Positions 43,028 through 52,129 are shown, counted from the first letter of the stretch. The stretch is DNA of 64,000 nt from Gemmatimonas sp. (GCF_027531815.1 NZ_JAPZSK010000002.1:186001-250000); one strand, 5' to 3'. The notes: generated by a model from the sequence alone, not told the origin. Program-made: numbers and translations.

Positions 43028-45019
43028 ATGACGATGGAGAAGCTGACGGCGGCCGACCCCGCGACCCGGTCTCCTGATCTGGTGGCCGAAAACATTGAGC
43101 GCCTGAAGGCCATGTTTCCTGAGCTGGTGACGGAAGGCCCGAATGGCGCGGCCGTCAACGTGGATGTGCTCAAGACGCTTGTGGGCGACAAGACCGTGAC
43201 GGATGCGGAGGAGAAGTTTGGCATCAACTGGCATGGTAAGCGCCGCGCACGGCAGCTGGCGCTCACCCCGTCAACCGGCACGCTGCGGCCGTGCCCAGAG
43301 GACAGCGTGGACTGGGATACCACGCAGAACCTGATGATCGAGGGCGACAACCTCGAGGTGCTCAAGCTTCTGCAGAAGAGCTATGCAGGGAAAGTGAAGC
43401 TGATCTACATCGATCCGCCCTACAACACGGGCAAGGATTTCGTGTACCCCGACAATTTCCAGGAAAGCATCAAGAACTACCTGGAGCTAACGGGACAGCT
43501 GGAGGGAGGAGCGAGAATCAGCAGCAATACGGAGGCCAGCGGGCGTTTTCATACTGACTGGTTGAACATGATGTATCCGAGGCTGAAGCTCGCACAGAGC
43601 CTGTTGTCACCCTCAGGTATCATCTTTATCTCAATCGACTCTTCTGAGGCTGCAAACCTTCGCTCTGTGATGGATGACCTCTTCGGTGCGGAGAACTTCA
43701 TCGGACTCTTGCCGACGATAATGAACTTGAAGGGAAACAACGATGCATTTGCATTCGCAGATACCCACGAGTTCACGGTTGTATACTCGCGAGATAGAAG
43801 CAGTTGCTGTGTCCATGAATTGCCTGTTCCCGAAGACTCCCTTGACGACTGGCTCGAGGACGAGCGTGGTCTCTACAAGCGAGCCGACACTCTTAGGCGG
43901 ACGGGGCAGGATGCCTCGCGCGAACGCCGGCCGAACGGTTGGTTCCCGGTGTTCATCGCTGCCGAGGGGAGCGTATACGCAACCGAAGATGATAAGCCCC
44001 GCTCAAAGGCTGACATTGAGCTGTGGCCGCGTAATGAGGCAGGCGAAGAGCTCTCGTGGACGTGGAGCAAGAGGAAGATTAACGAAGAGCCGTATAATCT
44101 CATCGTGGTAGACGGTCGAGGCGGGAAGACCATCTACAAGAAGCAGCGCGCATCATTAGGTGATCTTCCGACGAGCAAACCAAAGTCAGTTCTATACAAG
44201 CCGGAGTATAGTAGCAGCAATGGTACAGCGGAGCTTTCGTCTCTTCTGGGAAGCAACGTCTTTGATAGCCCTCCTAAACCTCGCTCGCTGATCCGCGACC
44301 TTGTGTTGATCGGAGCGGATCCGGATGCAGTCGTCGTCGATTTTTTTGCAGGCACAGGCACCACTGCACACGCCGTTCTCGCCCAGAACGTCGTAGATGG
44401 CGGTACGCGACGATTCATATTAGTTCAGCTTCCTCAGCCACTTGATGTAGCGAACAGAGATCAAAAGGCGGCAGCTGAATTCTGCGATAGGCTGGGGAAG
44501 CCGCGCACTATTGCGGAGATCACAAAAGAGAGGATCCGGCGCGCTGCCGCGAAGATCAAGGCGGAAAACCCGATGTTCGCTGGCGATCTTGGATTTCGCG
44601 TGTTCAAGCTTGATTCCAGCAACATTCGTTCTTGGGCGCCGGATCGCGGCGACCTTGATGGGACACTGCTCGACGCGGTGGAGCACCTCAAGCCAGGACG
44701 GACGGAGTCTGACGTCCTTTACGAATTGCTATTGAAGCTGGGCCTTGATCTCTGCGTACCGATCGATTCGAAGGCCCTGGGCGGCCATACCATCCATTCG
44801 GTTGGGGGCGGCGTGCTGATGGCTTGCCTGTCTGCACAGATCGGTCGTGAACACGTCGACCACTTGGCGCAGGCCATGGTGGAGTGGCGAGCGGCGTTGA
44901 GGCCCGCTGGCGACACCACGTGTGTCTTCAGGGACAGTGCCTTCGCGGATGACGTGGCGAAGACCAACATGGCGGCGATACTGGAGCAACACGGAATCGC
45001 AACCGTACGGAGCCTCTGA
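43028..45019 (+). CDS. mod: Type III Mod, beta-class adenine-N6 DNA methyltransferase
   Basis: 663 residues from the ATG at 43028 (GAGGG five nt upstream; a TTG at 43013 overlaps the previous gene). The catalytic motif DPPYNTGKDF is at about residues 129-138, before the S-adenosylmethionine motif VVDFFAGTGTTAHAVL at about 436-451; this order defines the beta class used by type III Mod proteins. Between them lies the target recognition region (about 200-400). Its DNA (roughly 43.6-44.5 kb) is clearly more AT-rich than the flanks, a sign that specificity was swapped in by recombination. It should protect the host sequence and give specificity to Res. Confidence 0.95.
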   Translation: MTMEKLTAADPATRSPDLVAENIERLKAMFPELVTEGPNGAAVNVDVLKTLVGDKTVTDAEEKFGINWHGKRRARQLALTPSTGTLRPCPEDSVDWDTTQNLMIEGDNLEVLKLLQKSYAGKVKLIYIDPPYNTGKDFVYPDNFQESIKNYLELTGQLEGGARISSNTEASGRFHTDWLNMMYPRLKLAQSLLSPSGIIFISIDSSEAANLRSVMDDLFGAENFIGLLPTIMNLKGNNDAFAFADTHEFTVVYSRDRSSCCVHELPVPEDSLDDWLEDERGLYKRADTLRRTGQDASRERRPNGWFPVFIAAEGSVYATEDDKPRSKADIELWPRNEAGEELSWTWSKRKINEEPYNLIVVDGRGGKTIYKKQRASLGDLPTSKPKSVLYKPEYSSSNGTAELSSLLGSNVFDSPPKPRSLIRDLVLIGADPDAVVVDFFAGTGTTAHAVLAQNVVDGGTRRFILVQLPQPLDVANRDQKAAAEFCDRLGKPRTIAEITKERIRRAAAKIKAENPMFAGDLGFRVFKLDSSNIRSWAPDRGDLDGTLLDAVEHLKPGRTESDVLYELLLKLGLDLCVPIDSKALGGHTIHSVGGGVLMACLSAQIGREHVDHLAQAMVEWRAALRPAGDTTCVFRDSAFADDVAKTNMAAILEQHGIATVRSL

Positions 45020-45032
45020 CGGTGGCTTTTCG

Positions 45033-48005
45033 ATGAAACTGCATTTTGAATCGGACCTGGATTACCAGCTCCACGCGATCGAGTCTGTTTGCGACCTGTT
45101 CCGTGGGCAGGAGATCTGCCGCACGGAGTTCACCGTCACGCGTGATCCCCATGACGCCCAGATGCGGTTGGGGTTCGCCCACACCGATCTCGGCGTAGGT
45201 AATCGGCTCACGCTGCTCGACGACGAGCTGCTGAGAAACCTGAATGTGGTGCAGATTCGAAACGGTCTGGCCCCGTCGGGGACGCTCGCCTCGGGCGACT
45301 TCACGGTCGAGATGGAGACGGGGACGGGCAAGACCTACGTGTACCTGCGCACGATCTTTGAGCTCAACAGACGGTTTGGGTTCACCAAGTTCGTGATTGT
45401 GGTGCCGTCTATTGCGATCAAGGAGGGCGTATACAAGTCGCTCCAGATCATGGAGGATCACTTCAAGGCGCTCTACTCTGGAGTGCCATTTGAGTTTTTC
45501 CTCTACGATTCAGCAAAGCTCGGTCAGGTTCGCAATTTCGCGACAAGTGCGCACATCCAGATCATGGTGGTCACCGTTGGTGCCATCAACAAGCAGGACG
45601 TCAACAACCTCTATAAGGACAGCGAGAAGACCGGCGGCGAAAAGCCCATTGATCTGATCAAGGCGACGAGCCCGGTCGTGATCGTCGACGAGCCGCAGAG
45701 CGTAGACGGTGGCCTCAAGGGAGCCGGAAAGCAGGCGCTTGGTGCCATGAGCCCGCTGTGCACGCTTCGCTACTCGGCCACGCACGCCGACAAGCACCAC
45801 ATGGTCTACCGGCTCGATGCGGTGGACGCGTATGAGCGTCGGCTGGTGAAGCAGATCGAGGTGGCTGCTGCGACTGTCGAAGATGGGCACAATCGGCCGT
45901 ATGTCAGACTCGTATCGGTCGGCGGTCGCCGCGGGTCGATCAGCGCGGTAGTTGAACTGGACGTGCAGGGCAGGAGCGGGGTGCAGCGCCGCGAGGTCAC
46001 CGTCTTTGATGGCGACGATCTCGAGCAGACCTCCGGGCGCGCTGTCTATCGGGACTGCCGCATCGGAGAAATCCGTGCGGGGCGTGGGGAGCAGTTTGTG
46101 GAGCTGCGTGTCCCCGGCGGTGAAGTGTATCTGAAGCCCGGTGAAGCCTGGGGTGACGTCGATGGGCTGTCGGTGCATCGAGAGATGATCCGGCGCACCA
46201 TCAAGGAGCATTTGGACAAGGAAAAGCGCCTGCGCCCTCAGGGGATCAAGGTGTTGTCGCTGTTCTTCATCGATGAGGTAGCCCGGTACCGGCAGTACGA
46301 CGCTGACGGCAATGCGGTCAAGGGCGAGTATGCCCGGATCTTCGAAGAAGAGTACCGGCGCCTGGGCAACCACCCAGACTATCGCACGCTGTTCGCAGAA
46401 GTCGATCTGAGTCGTGCCGCGCAGGAGGTGCACGAAGGCTACTTCTCCGTGGACAAGCGATCGAAGCAGCTGGTGGACACGTCTGAGAGCAATCAGGGCG
46501 GGCGCGAGGCCGCGGAGCAGGCGTACAACCTCATCATGAAGGACAAGGAGCGGCTGCTGTCATTCGAGACACCGCTCAAGTTCATCTTCTCCCATTCTGC
46601 GCTGCGTGAAGGATGGGACAACCCCAACGTCTTCCAGATCTGTTCGCTGCGGGACATGCGAACCGAGCGCGAGCGGCGGCAGACGATCGGTCGTGGATTG
46701 CGCTTGTGCGTCAATCAGGACGGGCAGCGTTTGCGCGGGTTCGATGTCAATACATTGACCGTGATCGCGACGGAGAGCTACGAGCAGTTCGCGGCGAATC
46801 TGCAGAAGGAGATCGAGGAGGACACCGGTATCCGCTTTGGCGTTGTCGAACCGCACCAGTTTGCCTCGGTCATCGTGGTGGCGGGCGACGGCAGCACGTC
46901 CGCCTTGGGCATGGAACCGTCGAAGGCCATTTGGGAGCACTTCAAGGCTCAGGGCTACATAGACGCGAGGGGTAACGTGCAGGATGCCTTGCGAGTCGCG
47001 TTGAAGGCTGGCGCGGTGAGCATCCCGGCGGAGTACGCGACCCAGGCGGCCCAGATCGAGCACATCGTGCGCAAGCTGGCGGGGCGCCTCGAAGTCAAGA
47101 ACGCCGATGAACGCCGCCAGGTGCGGCCGCGGCAGGCCGTGCTCCAAAGTGCGGAGTTCAAGGCGCTCTGGGATCGCATTAAGCACAAGACGACGTACCG
47201 GGTGGAGTTTGACAACGAGAAGCTGGTGGAGGACTGCACCCGCGCGTTGCGCGACGCCCCCGCGATTCCCAAGACCCGCCTCCAGTGGCGTAAGGCCGAT
47301 ATCGCGATCGGGAAAGCCGGCATCGAGGCGACAGAGCGTGCTGGGGCCCAGACGGTTGTTCTGGACGAGTCCGACATCGAGTTGCCCGATCTCCTCACGC
47401 AGCTACAGGACCGCACGCAGCTCACACGTCGGACCATCTACCGCGTGCTGACGGGCAGTGGGCGGCTGGATGATTTCAAGCGAAATCCCCAGGCGTTCAT
47501 CGAGCTGGCTGCCGAAGCGATCAACCGGCGTAAGCGATTAGCGATCGTGGACGGCATCAAGTACGAGCGGTTGGGCGATGCCCACTACTACGCCCAGGAA
47601 CTGTTCGAGCAGGAGGAGCTGACTGGCTACCTGAAGAACATGATCGAGAGCACCACCAAGTCCGTGTATGAGCAGGTCGTGTACGACTCGGGGACTGAGG
47701 CGGCCTTCGCCAACGACCTCGAACGGAACGAAGCAATCAAGCTCTATGCGAAGCTGCCGGGCTGGTTCCGCGTCCCTACCCCCCTCGGTAGCTACAACCC
47801 CGATTGGGCGGTGCTCGTGGAGAAGGACGGTGCGGAGCGGCTGTACCTGGTGGTTGAGACGAAGAGCAGCCTGTTCGCCGAGGATCTGCGCGATAAAGAG
47901 AGCGCCAAGATCGAGTGCGGTAAGGCGCACTTCAATGCGCTGCGGGTTGGTGAAGCGCCCGCGGTGTACAAGGTCGCCCGGTCGGTCGAGGAGCTCGTGA
48001 CCTGA
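45033..48005 (+). CDS. res: Type III Res, helicase-endonuclease subunit
   Basis: 990 residues from the ATG at 45033, 13 nt after mod. Motif I is VEMETGTGKTYVYLRTI (about 92-108), motif II IVDEPQSVDGG (DEPQ, about 217-227), motif III LRYSATH, and motif VI ERRQTIGRGLRLCV. The C-terminal nuclease has GTEAAFANDLERNEAIKLYA, YNPDWAVLVEKD and YLVVETKSSL: the Asp...Glu-x-Lys core of a PD-(D/E)xK fold (about 915-945). Together with Mod it would translocate on and cut unmodified DNA. A hairpin with a T-run follows the stop. Confidence 0.95.
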   Translation: MKLHFESDLDYQLHAIESVCDLFRGQEICRTEFTVTRDPHDAQMRLGFAHTDLGVGNRLTLLDDELLRNLNVVQIRNGLAPSGTLASGDFTVEMETGTGKTYVYLRTIFELNRRFGFTKFVIVVPSIAIKEGVYKSLQIMEDHFKALYSGVPFEFFLYDSAKLGQVRNFATSAHIQIMVVTVGAINKQDVNNLYKDSEKTGGEKPIDLIKATSPVVIVDEPQSVDGGLKGAGKQALGAMSPLCTLRYSATHADKHHMVYRLDAVDAYERRLVKQIEVAAATVEDGHNRPYVRLVSVGGRRGSISAVVELDVQGRSGVQRREVTVFDGDDLEQTSGRAVYRDCRIGEIRAGRGEQFVELRVPGGEVYLKPGEAWGDVDGLSVHREMIRRTIKEHLDKEKRLRPQGIKVLSLFFIDEVARYRQYDADGNAVKGEYARIFEEEYRRLGNHPDYRTLFAEVDLSRAAQEVHEGYFSVDKRSKQLVDTSESNQGGREAAEQAYNLIMKDKERLLSFETPLKFIFSHSALREGWDNPNVFQICSLRDMRTERERRQTIGRGLRLCVNQDGQRLRGFDVNTLTVIATESYEQFAANLQKEIEEDTGIRFGVVEPHQFASVIVVAGDGSTSALGMEPSKAIWEHFKAQGYIDARGNVQDALRVALKAGAVSIPAEYATQAAQIEHIVRKLAGRLEVKNADERRQVRPRQAVLQSAEFKALWDRIKHKTTYRVEFDNEKLVEDCTRALRDAPAIPKTRLQWRKADIAIGKAGIEATERAGAQTVVLDESDIELPDLLTQLQDRTQLTRRTIYRVLTGSGRLDDFKRNPQAFIELAAEAINRRKRLAIVDGIKYERLGDAHYYAQELFEQEELTGYLKNMIESTTKSVYEQVVYDSGTEAAFANDLERNEAIKLYAKLPGWFRVPTPLGSYNPDWAVLVEKDGAERLYLVVETKSSLFAEDLRDKESAKIECGKAHFNALRVGEAPAVYKVARSVEELVT

Positions 48006-48049
48006 CCAGCAGTGTGGTCGAGGGCGGCGTAAAGTGCCGCCGCCAGCGT

Positions 48050-48082
48050 GGGGCTCCCTCAACCGGAGCCCCATGTCTTTTT
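48050..48082 (+). terminator. Terminator of the restriction operon
   Basis: GGGGCTCC-N7-GGAGCCCC, perfect 8-bp stem, followed after three bases by TCTTTTTC. It is the best intrinsic terminator in the window and lies 45 nt after the res stop. The same stem-loop recurs at 48430. Confidence 0.75.
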
Positions 48083-48240
48083 CAACTGTTTGCTTGGCTC
48101 GCCCACTCGAACGGGGGCCAGCTGCCCGCACGTGGTTCGCTGGCGCTCGACTCCCCCTGTTCGGCATGCGCCCGGCCCCCGCCGCGCCAGATGGCTAGCC
48201 ACTGTGACCTCGCACGCTGCTGTGCTGGCCTACGCCCTGA
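48050..48240 (+). pseudogene. Decayed duplicate of the start of the membrane-protein gene at 48455
   Basis: After the hairpin, the DNA matches 48430-48610: the stretch reading ARTWFAGARLPLFGMRPAPA here corresponds to ARAWFAGALLAVFGLRPTPR in the intact gene, and the next bases (CCAGATGGCTAGCCACTGTGA here) to its ARWLATVT codons, now with stops. The match stops near 48230. The unit hairpin plus 5' coding end was therefore duplicated or is the scar of an earlier copy of the operon. Confidence 0.7.
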
Positions 48241-48429
48241 ATCCTGAACCGGCGCGACTCACATTCTGGCGGTAGGGTTGAGGCTGGCCCAAGCCCCCCA
48301 CGGCAGTACGTGAATGCTGAGATCCAGTATGCCGGGGCCGCTCGGCTTCCATGGCCCTCGCCCCGCGGATCCCTCACCGGTGCGCCGGGGGAGGGTGTCG
48401 TGGCGTGGCCGGGCGGCACCGCTAGGCTA

Positions 48430-48450
48430 GGGCTCCCCAAACCGGAGCCC
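48430..48450 (+). promoter_or_regulatory. Stem-loop just before the membrane-protein gene
   Basis: GGGCTCC-N7-GGAGCCC ends 4 nt before the ATG at 48455, so it covers the place of the ribosome site and would hinder translation unless opened. It is a second copy of the terminator stem at 48050. It may be a translational control hairpin or only a leftover of the duplication. Confidence 0.5.
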
Positions 48451-48454
48451 CTCG

Positions 48455-49459
48455 ATGTTGGCCGTTGCTTCCCCCACACGCCGTACTTCGCCGTCGCTTT
48501 CCGCTCGTGCGTGGTTTGCCGGCGCTCTGCTCGCAGTGTTCGGCCTGCGCCCGACCCCCCGCCGCGCCCGGTGGCTGGCCACCGTCACCGCGCATGCCGC
48601 TGCGCGGCAGGAGGGGACGGCCGTCGCGGAACCCGCCCGCCGCCGTCTTGCTAGCGTCACCGATGGCGCGCTGCTGAGCCATCGCGCTGGGCGCGAGAGT
48701 TCACCGCGGATCCCTCGCCTCCGCGCGGCCCTCCCCACGCTCGCGCAGCGCGCCCAAGATGCCGCTGCGCAGGTGACCCGCCTCGAGGCCATGGTGCCGC
48801 CCGGGGCCGTCGAAGAGGCGCCGAGCTGGGTGCTCCGACTGCTGCTCGTTGCGGCGTTGATAGCGGAGGCGTTCCTGGTCTTTGGTAGCCTGGGAGCCAC
48901 AAGTCTCTCCGAGACGCCAATTGCGCTGTTTTGCTCCAGCCTGGCCGCGGCGCCGATCGCGGCAGCGTTGTTGTCGCGCGCCGGGTCTACGGTCCGGCGG
49001 GCTGTCGTCTGGCGTCGCCGATGGGAGGCTAGCGACGCCGCGCTGGTGCTCCTTGCGCTCGGTGTTGCCATCGTGCTCGGGGTTGGGCTCACTCTGAGCC
49101 GCGTCGCCGATGTCCAGGAGGGCCGAACGGCCGCCCTGCTCACATCGGCCGGTTTACAGGCGGTGATTCTCACCCTCCCCCTGATCGACGGCTACCTGCA
49201 CGCTTCGCCGGTGCCAGGTCTCCCGAAGGCGCGACGTCTGCGCGATCGCACCATCCGCCAGTACGACGCGGCCGTCGCCGAGCTGCGCCGGCTCGAGGCC
49301 GCGCACGCCCAGCGTGAGGTGGAGCTGGTCGCAAACGCCGAGGCGACCCACGCCGAATTCGAGCGCACCTTCGTGCGCCTGGGCGGCTCAGCGCTTGCCC
49401 CGCGAGCGACGACCGGGTGTTCTGCGGCGTACCCACCGCTGATCGGGGGGCACCGCTGA
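48455..49459 (+). CDS. Membrane protein with C-terminal coiled coil, operon gene 1 of 4 (unknown system)
   Basis: 334 residues. The first 120 are basic and Ala-rich with a helix (LRAALPTLAQRAQDAAAQVT). Four hydrophobic segments follow at about 127-245: VLRLLLVAALIAEAFLVFG, TPIALFCSSLAAAPIAAALL, ALVLLALGVAIVLGVGLTL and AALLTSAGLQAVILTLPLI. The end (about 255-312) is a charged coiled coil (LRDRTIRQYDAAVAELRRLE). No family recognised. The stop overlaps the next ATG (TGATG). The layout, membrane anchor with soluble coiled ends, suits a scaffold for the ATPase encoded three genes on. Confidence 0.8.
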   Translation: MLAVASPTRRTSPSLSARAWFAGALLAVFGLRPTPRRARWLATVTAHAAARQEGTAVAEPARRRLASVTDGALLSHRAGRESSPRIPRLRAALPTLAQRAQDAAAQVTRLEAMVPPGAVEEAPSWVLRLLLVAALIAEAFLVFGSLGATSLSETPIALFCSSLAAAPIAAALLSRAGSTVRRAVVWRRRWEASDAALVLLALGVAIVLGVGLTLSRVADVQEGRTAALLTSAGLQAVILTLPLIDGYLHASPVPGLPKARRLRDRTIRQYDAAVAELRRLEAAHAQREVELVANAEATHAEFERTFVRLGGSALAPRATTGCSAAYPPLIGGHR

Positions 49460-50319
49460 TGCCGCGCTGTTGGCGTGCCCTCGCCCTCGTACTGCTGCTG
49501 CCCCTTGGGCTCGCTGCCTGCAACTCCGCCGGCGTGGAAGGAGTGCACCAGCGCCTTGCCGCCGGCATGGAGGCCATCGGCCCTCGGGTCGTCCTCCTGT
49601 ACACGGACGTTTCCGCCTCGGTCCCCGATACCGCCTGGCACCAATCGCTCCGCCGGCTTTCCTGGGAGCTTCGCCCTGGGGACCGTTTGACGCTCTACGC
49701 ACTTGGCGGGCGGGCGCCGGATGCCCCGGTGCTCGATACGGTCGTGCCAGGTGGCGTCGCCGAACGCCTGTCGAGCGGGCTGGGGCTTTCCACGAGGATG
49801 AGTCGCAAGGAGCACGACCAGGTCGCCCGCGGGCTGTCGGATGCCCTGATCGCGGCCACCGGCAGGGCCCGGGCGTCCGATCCCGGCTCCCGTACCGCCG
49901 TGGTGGACGCGGTGTGCCACGCGGTGGCCACGAGCCAGACCATCCCCGATGGGCAGACGGTGGTGGTGCTGTTCACCGACGGGCAAGAGGAGAGCCCCCT
50001 CGCGAATGTGGCCCGTAAGCGCCCGACCGCCGCTCACGCCCGCCAGCTGGCGGTGGCGATCCGGCGGGACGGCCGCTGCCCCACAGGTGGCGCGTGGCCA
50101 CTACTCCGGCTCGTCGGGCTCCGACACCCGACCGATCCCCAGGCGCTCCGTCGCTGGTGGGAGACGCTGCTCAACGACCTAGGGGCGCCGCCCACGCGCA
50201 CCGATGTCACCACGCATTCGCTCACCGCGCTGCTCGACGCGCCCGTCCGCATGCCCCCCGCGGTGAGGGATCCGCGGGGAACGTCCTCGTCACGCTCGAT
50301 ACAGGAGGCCGCGCCATGA
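49459..50319 (+). CDS. von Willebrand factor A-like lipoprotein, operon gene 2 of 4
   Basis: 286 residues. Leader ALALVLLLPLGLAAC with lipobox Cys21. The vWA fold is shown by strand VVLLYTDVSAS, whose Asp50-x-Ser52-x-Ser54 is the metal-ion-dependent adhesion site start, and by TVVVLFTDGQEESP near residue 170, the second half of that site. Between them is a helix-rich segment (KEHDQVARGLSDALIAATGR). Such domains bind protein ligands through a metal ion. It would sit in the periplasm or on the surface, held by lipid, next to a membrane protein and a TraG-like ATPase. The stop overlaps gene 3 by four bases. Confidence 0.85.
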   Translation: MPRCWRALALVLLLPLGLAACNSAGVEGVHQRLAAGMEAIGPRVVLLYTDVSASVPDTAWHQSLRRLSWELRPGDRLTLYALGGRAPDAPVLDTVVPGGVAERLSSGLGLSTRMSRKEHDQVARGLSDALIAATGRARASDPGSRTAVVDAVCHAVATSQTIPDGQTVVVLFTDGQEESPLANVARKRPTAAHARQLAVAIRRDGRCPTGGAWPLLRLVGLRHPTDPQALRRWWETLLNDLGAPPTRTDVTTHSLTALLDAPVRMPPAVRDPRGTSSSRSIQEAAP

Positions 50320-50645
50320 ATACGACCATCATTCCGCGATTCAACGCGCGTTCGCTCGACCTTGTGGTGACCGGCCTCGTCGATCTTCCGACCGCAGTGC
50401 ACCTCGTCGAATACCTCGATGCCGCCTGCCACTATTACTGTTACTCGCGGGTGACACTCGACGCCTCGTACGCACGCTGGCGTTCGCGCGCTGCTCAACA
50501 TGTCGGGGCGGTGCTCCGTGCGGCACAGCAGGGTGGCGTGGAGGTCGATCTCAAGGCCCCGGAACCCATACGTCAGCGTCTGTTGGTCGGCGAGCCGCCG
50601 CGAGGCGGCGTGGTCCGCCCTCGGCGCGTGGGGTTCCACGGATGA
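50316..50645 (+). CDS. Small cytosolic protein, operon gene 3 of 4
   Basis: 109 residues; AGGAGG lies 9 nt before the ATG and both ends overlap their neighbours by four bases (ATGA). Blocks: FNARSLDLVVTGLVDLPTAV, HLVEYLDAACHYYCYSRVTL, QHVGAVLRAAQQGGVEVDL. The alternation of strand and helix recalls a STAS-like or Toprim-sized fold, but I cannot name a family. Its tight coupling suggests it works in a fixed ratio with the ATPase. Confidence 0.8.
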   Translation: MNTTIIPRFNARSLDLVVTGLVDLPTAVHLVEYLDAACHYYCYSRVTLDASYARWRSRAAQHVGAVLRAAQQGGVEVDLKAPEPIRQRLLVGEPPRGGVVRPRRVGFHG

Positions 50646-52129
50646 CCAAGCCCCTCGACCTGACAACGCCGGTCGATGTGCCCGAGCTCGCGAGTATTGG
50701 GCTCACGGTTGACCGTGCGGCTCTTACACGCGGAATCCTCGTGCTCGGTTCGACAGGCAGCGGCAAGACCGCTTCCGTGCTGGCCCCGCTGCTTTTCGGG
50801 TTGCTCCGGGAGCGAGAGGCCGCACCTCTTGAGCATCGCAGTGCCGTCGTCGTGATCGACCCCAAGCGAGAGCTCGCATCGCCGGTACTGGCGTCGTGCG
50901 CGGGCGTGCATGTGATCGCCGCTGAAGGGACACCCCCAATCGATGCGTTCGGCTCCATCGACCGTGACCGAGCCGACGCCGGGGTCTACACCGATCATCT
51001 GCTCGCGCTGGCGGGCGAGTCGTGGGAGGGTGTGCGCGATCCGTTTTGGCGGACCTCGGGTCGCGAAGTCCTTCGCGACTGCGTGGCGCTCGATCTTGAG
51101 TTTGCCGTGATCGGGGGCGGGGTAGCCGATGGTCACATCCGGCGAGCACTCTTCTGGCGTGATCTGGCCCAAACCTGCGTGAATGCCGGCCGCCTCACGG
51201 CGCCAGAGGCGCGGCTGCTCCAATCCTCGCAGCTGCCCATCAGCCGCTATCTCTGCCTACTGCGCCTGCTCGCCAGGGAACCCGGAGCGGGGCCGTTGCC
51301 AGTCAAGCCAAGTGGCGCCGATCTGGTACTCACGACGCTGACGGCGCACCTGCCGTCGTTCGCCCCCCAGGCGCTCTGGCGATTGCCGGAGCTGGCCAAT
51401 GAGACGGCGACTTCAGTTGTGGCGACTGCAGCGAGTCTTGTCGGGGCGCTGTCGAGCGCGCGGGTCCAGCGTGCGGTGCGGTTGGACGTGCTGCCAGCGG
51501 TGCGGCCGACTCAGCGTTTGTCGCTGTTCGAGACCATCCGGCGCGGCGAGGTGGTGATCTACCAGCCTGCCGATTCCAGCGACGAGAGCGCAGCGATCGG
51601 CCGCGCCCTCAAGTCGGCAGTGTACAACGCCGTGTTGTACGGTGCTGCGTGCCTCCCCGACGGTCGACCGCAGCGGCTGGCCGCATTGGTGATCGACGAG
51701 TGGCCCGTCGTAGTGACCGCGGGCGGCGTGGCGGATCACGAGTACCTCGCGCTCTGCCGCGGTTTCGGGGGGGCCACCATTCTCGGCGCCCAGTCGCTGG
51801 CGGCGATTCGCGAGCGGCTACCGGGCCGGTCCACCGACGCGGTACGGGCGGCGATTACGAACACCGCGACGCGTGTGCAGCTGGCCACCACCTGTCCGGA
51901 CACCGTCCAAGAGCTTCGCCATCTGGTAGGCCCCCCGCCCGTTCCGGGGCCGCACCTTTTGGACGTCCGCTCCCCCGCGCATTTCCTACCCGGTGAAGCC
52001 GTGTGGGTCGCGCCTGGCGCCTGGGGGATTGGGCGGGTAAAGCTTTGCAGTTCCTTGCCTCGATGGAACGCTCCCATGCGTCAGGAACTGACTCCGCTCC
52101 AGAGCGCCCAGCTCACCATTGAGCTCTGA
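50642..52129 (+). CDS. TraG/VirD4-like P-loop ATPase without membrane anchor, operon gene 4 of 4
   Basis: 495 residues. Walker A is LVLGSTGSGKTASVLAPLLF with Lys42; VVVIDPKRELASPVL follows the first strand as in TraG/TraD coupling proteins; Walker B is LAALVIDEWPVV (about 346-357); then GGATILGAQSLAAIRER and NTATRVQLATTCPDTVQELR, typical of the coupling-protein C-terminal motifs. There is no N-terminal membrane segment, unlike VirD4; gene 1 may supply it. No relaxase or pilus genes are nearby. It may move DNA or protein for the island, or be the motor of a defence system. The stop is followed by the AT-rich promoter of the next gene. Confidence 0.88.
   Translation: MTKPLDLTTPVDVPELASIGLTVDRAALTRGILVLGSTGSGKTASVLAPLLFGLLREREAAPLEHRSAVVVIDPKRELASPVLASCAGVHVIAAEGTPPIDAFGSIDRDRADAGVYTDHLLALAGESWEGVRDPFWRTSGREVLRDCVALDLEFAVIGGGVADGHIRRALFWRDLAQTCVNAGRLTAPEARLLQSSQLPISRYLCLLRLLAREPGAGPLPVKPSGADLVLTTLTAHLPSFAPQALWRLPELANETATSVVATAASLVGALSSARVQRAVRLDVLPAVRPTQRLSLFETIRRGEVVIYQPADSSDESAAIGRALKSAVYNAVLYGAACLPDGRPQRLAALVIDEWPVVVTAGGVADHEYLALCRGFGGATILGAQSLAAIRERLPGRSTDAVRAAITNTATRVQLATTCPDTVQELRHLVGPPPVPGPHLLDVRSPAHFLPGEAVWVAPGAWGIGRVKLCSSLPRWNAPMRQELTPLQSAQLTIEL

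Noticed and set aside
39067-48005. DISARM or BREX system
   Set aside because: No DUF1998 pair, no BrxL/PglZ/BrxC; the gene set is a beta-class Mod and a type III Res with helicase and DUF4391.
48455-52129. Complete conjugation system
   Set aside because: Only a coupling-protein-like ATPase is seen; relaxase, VirB4-type ATPase and channel genes are absent in the window.
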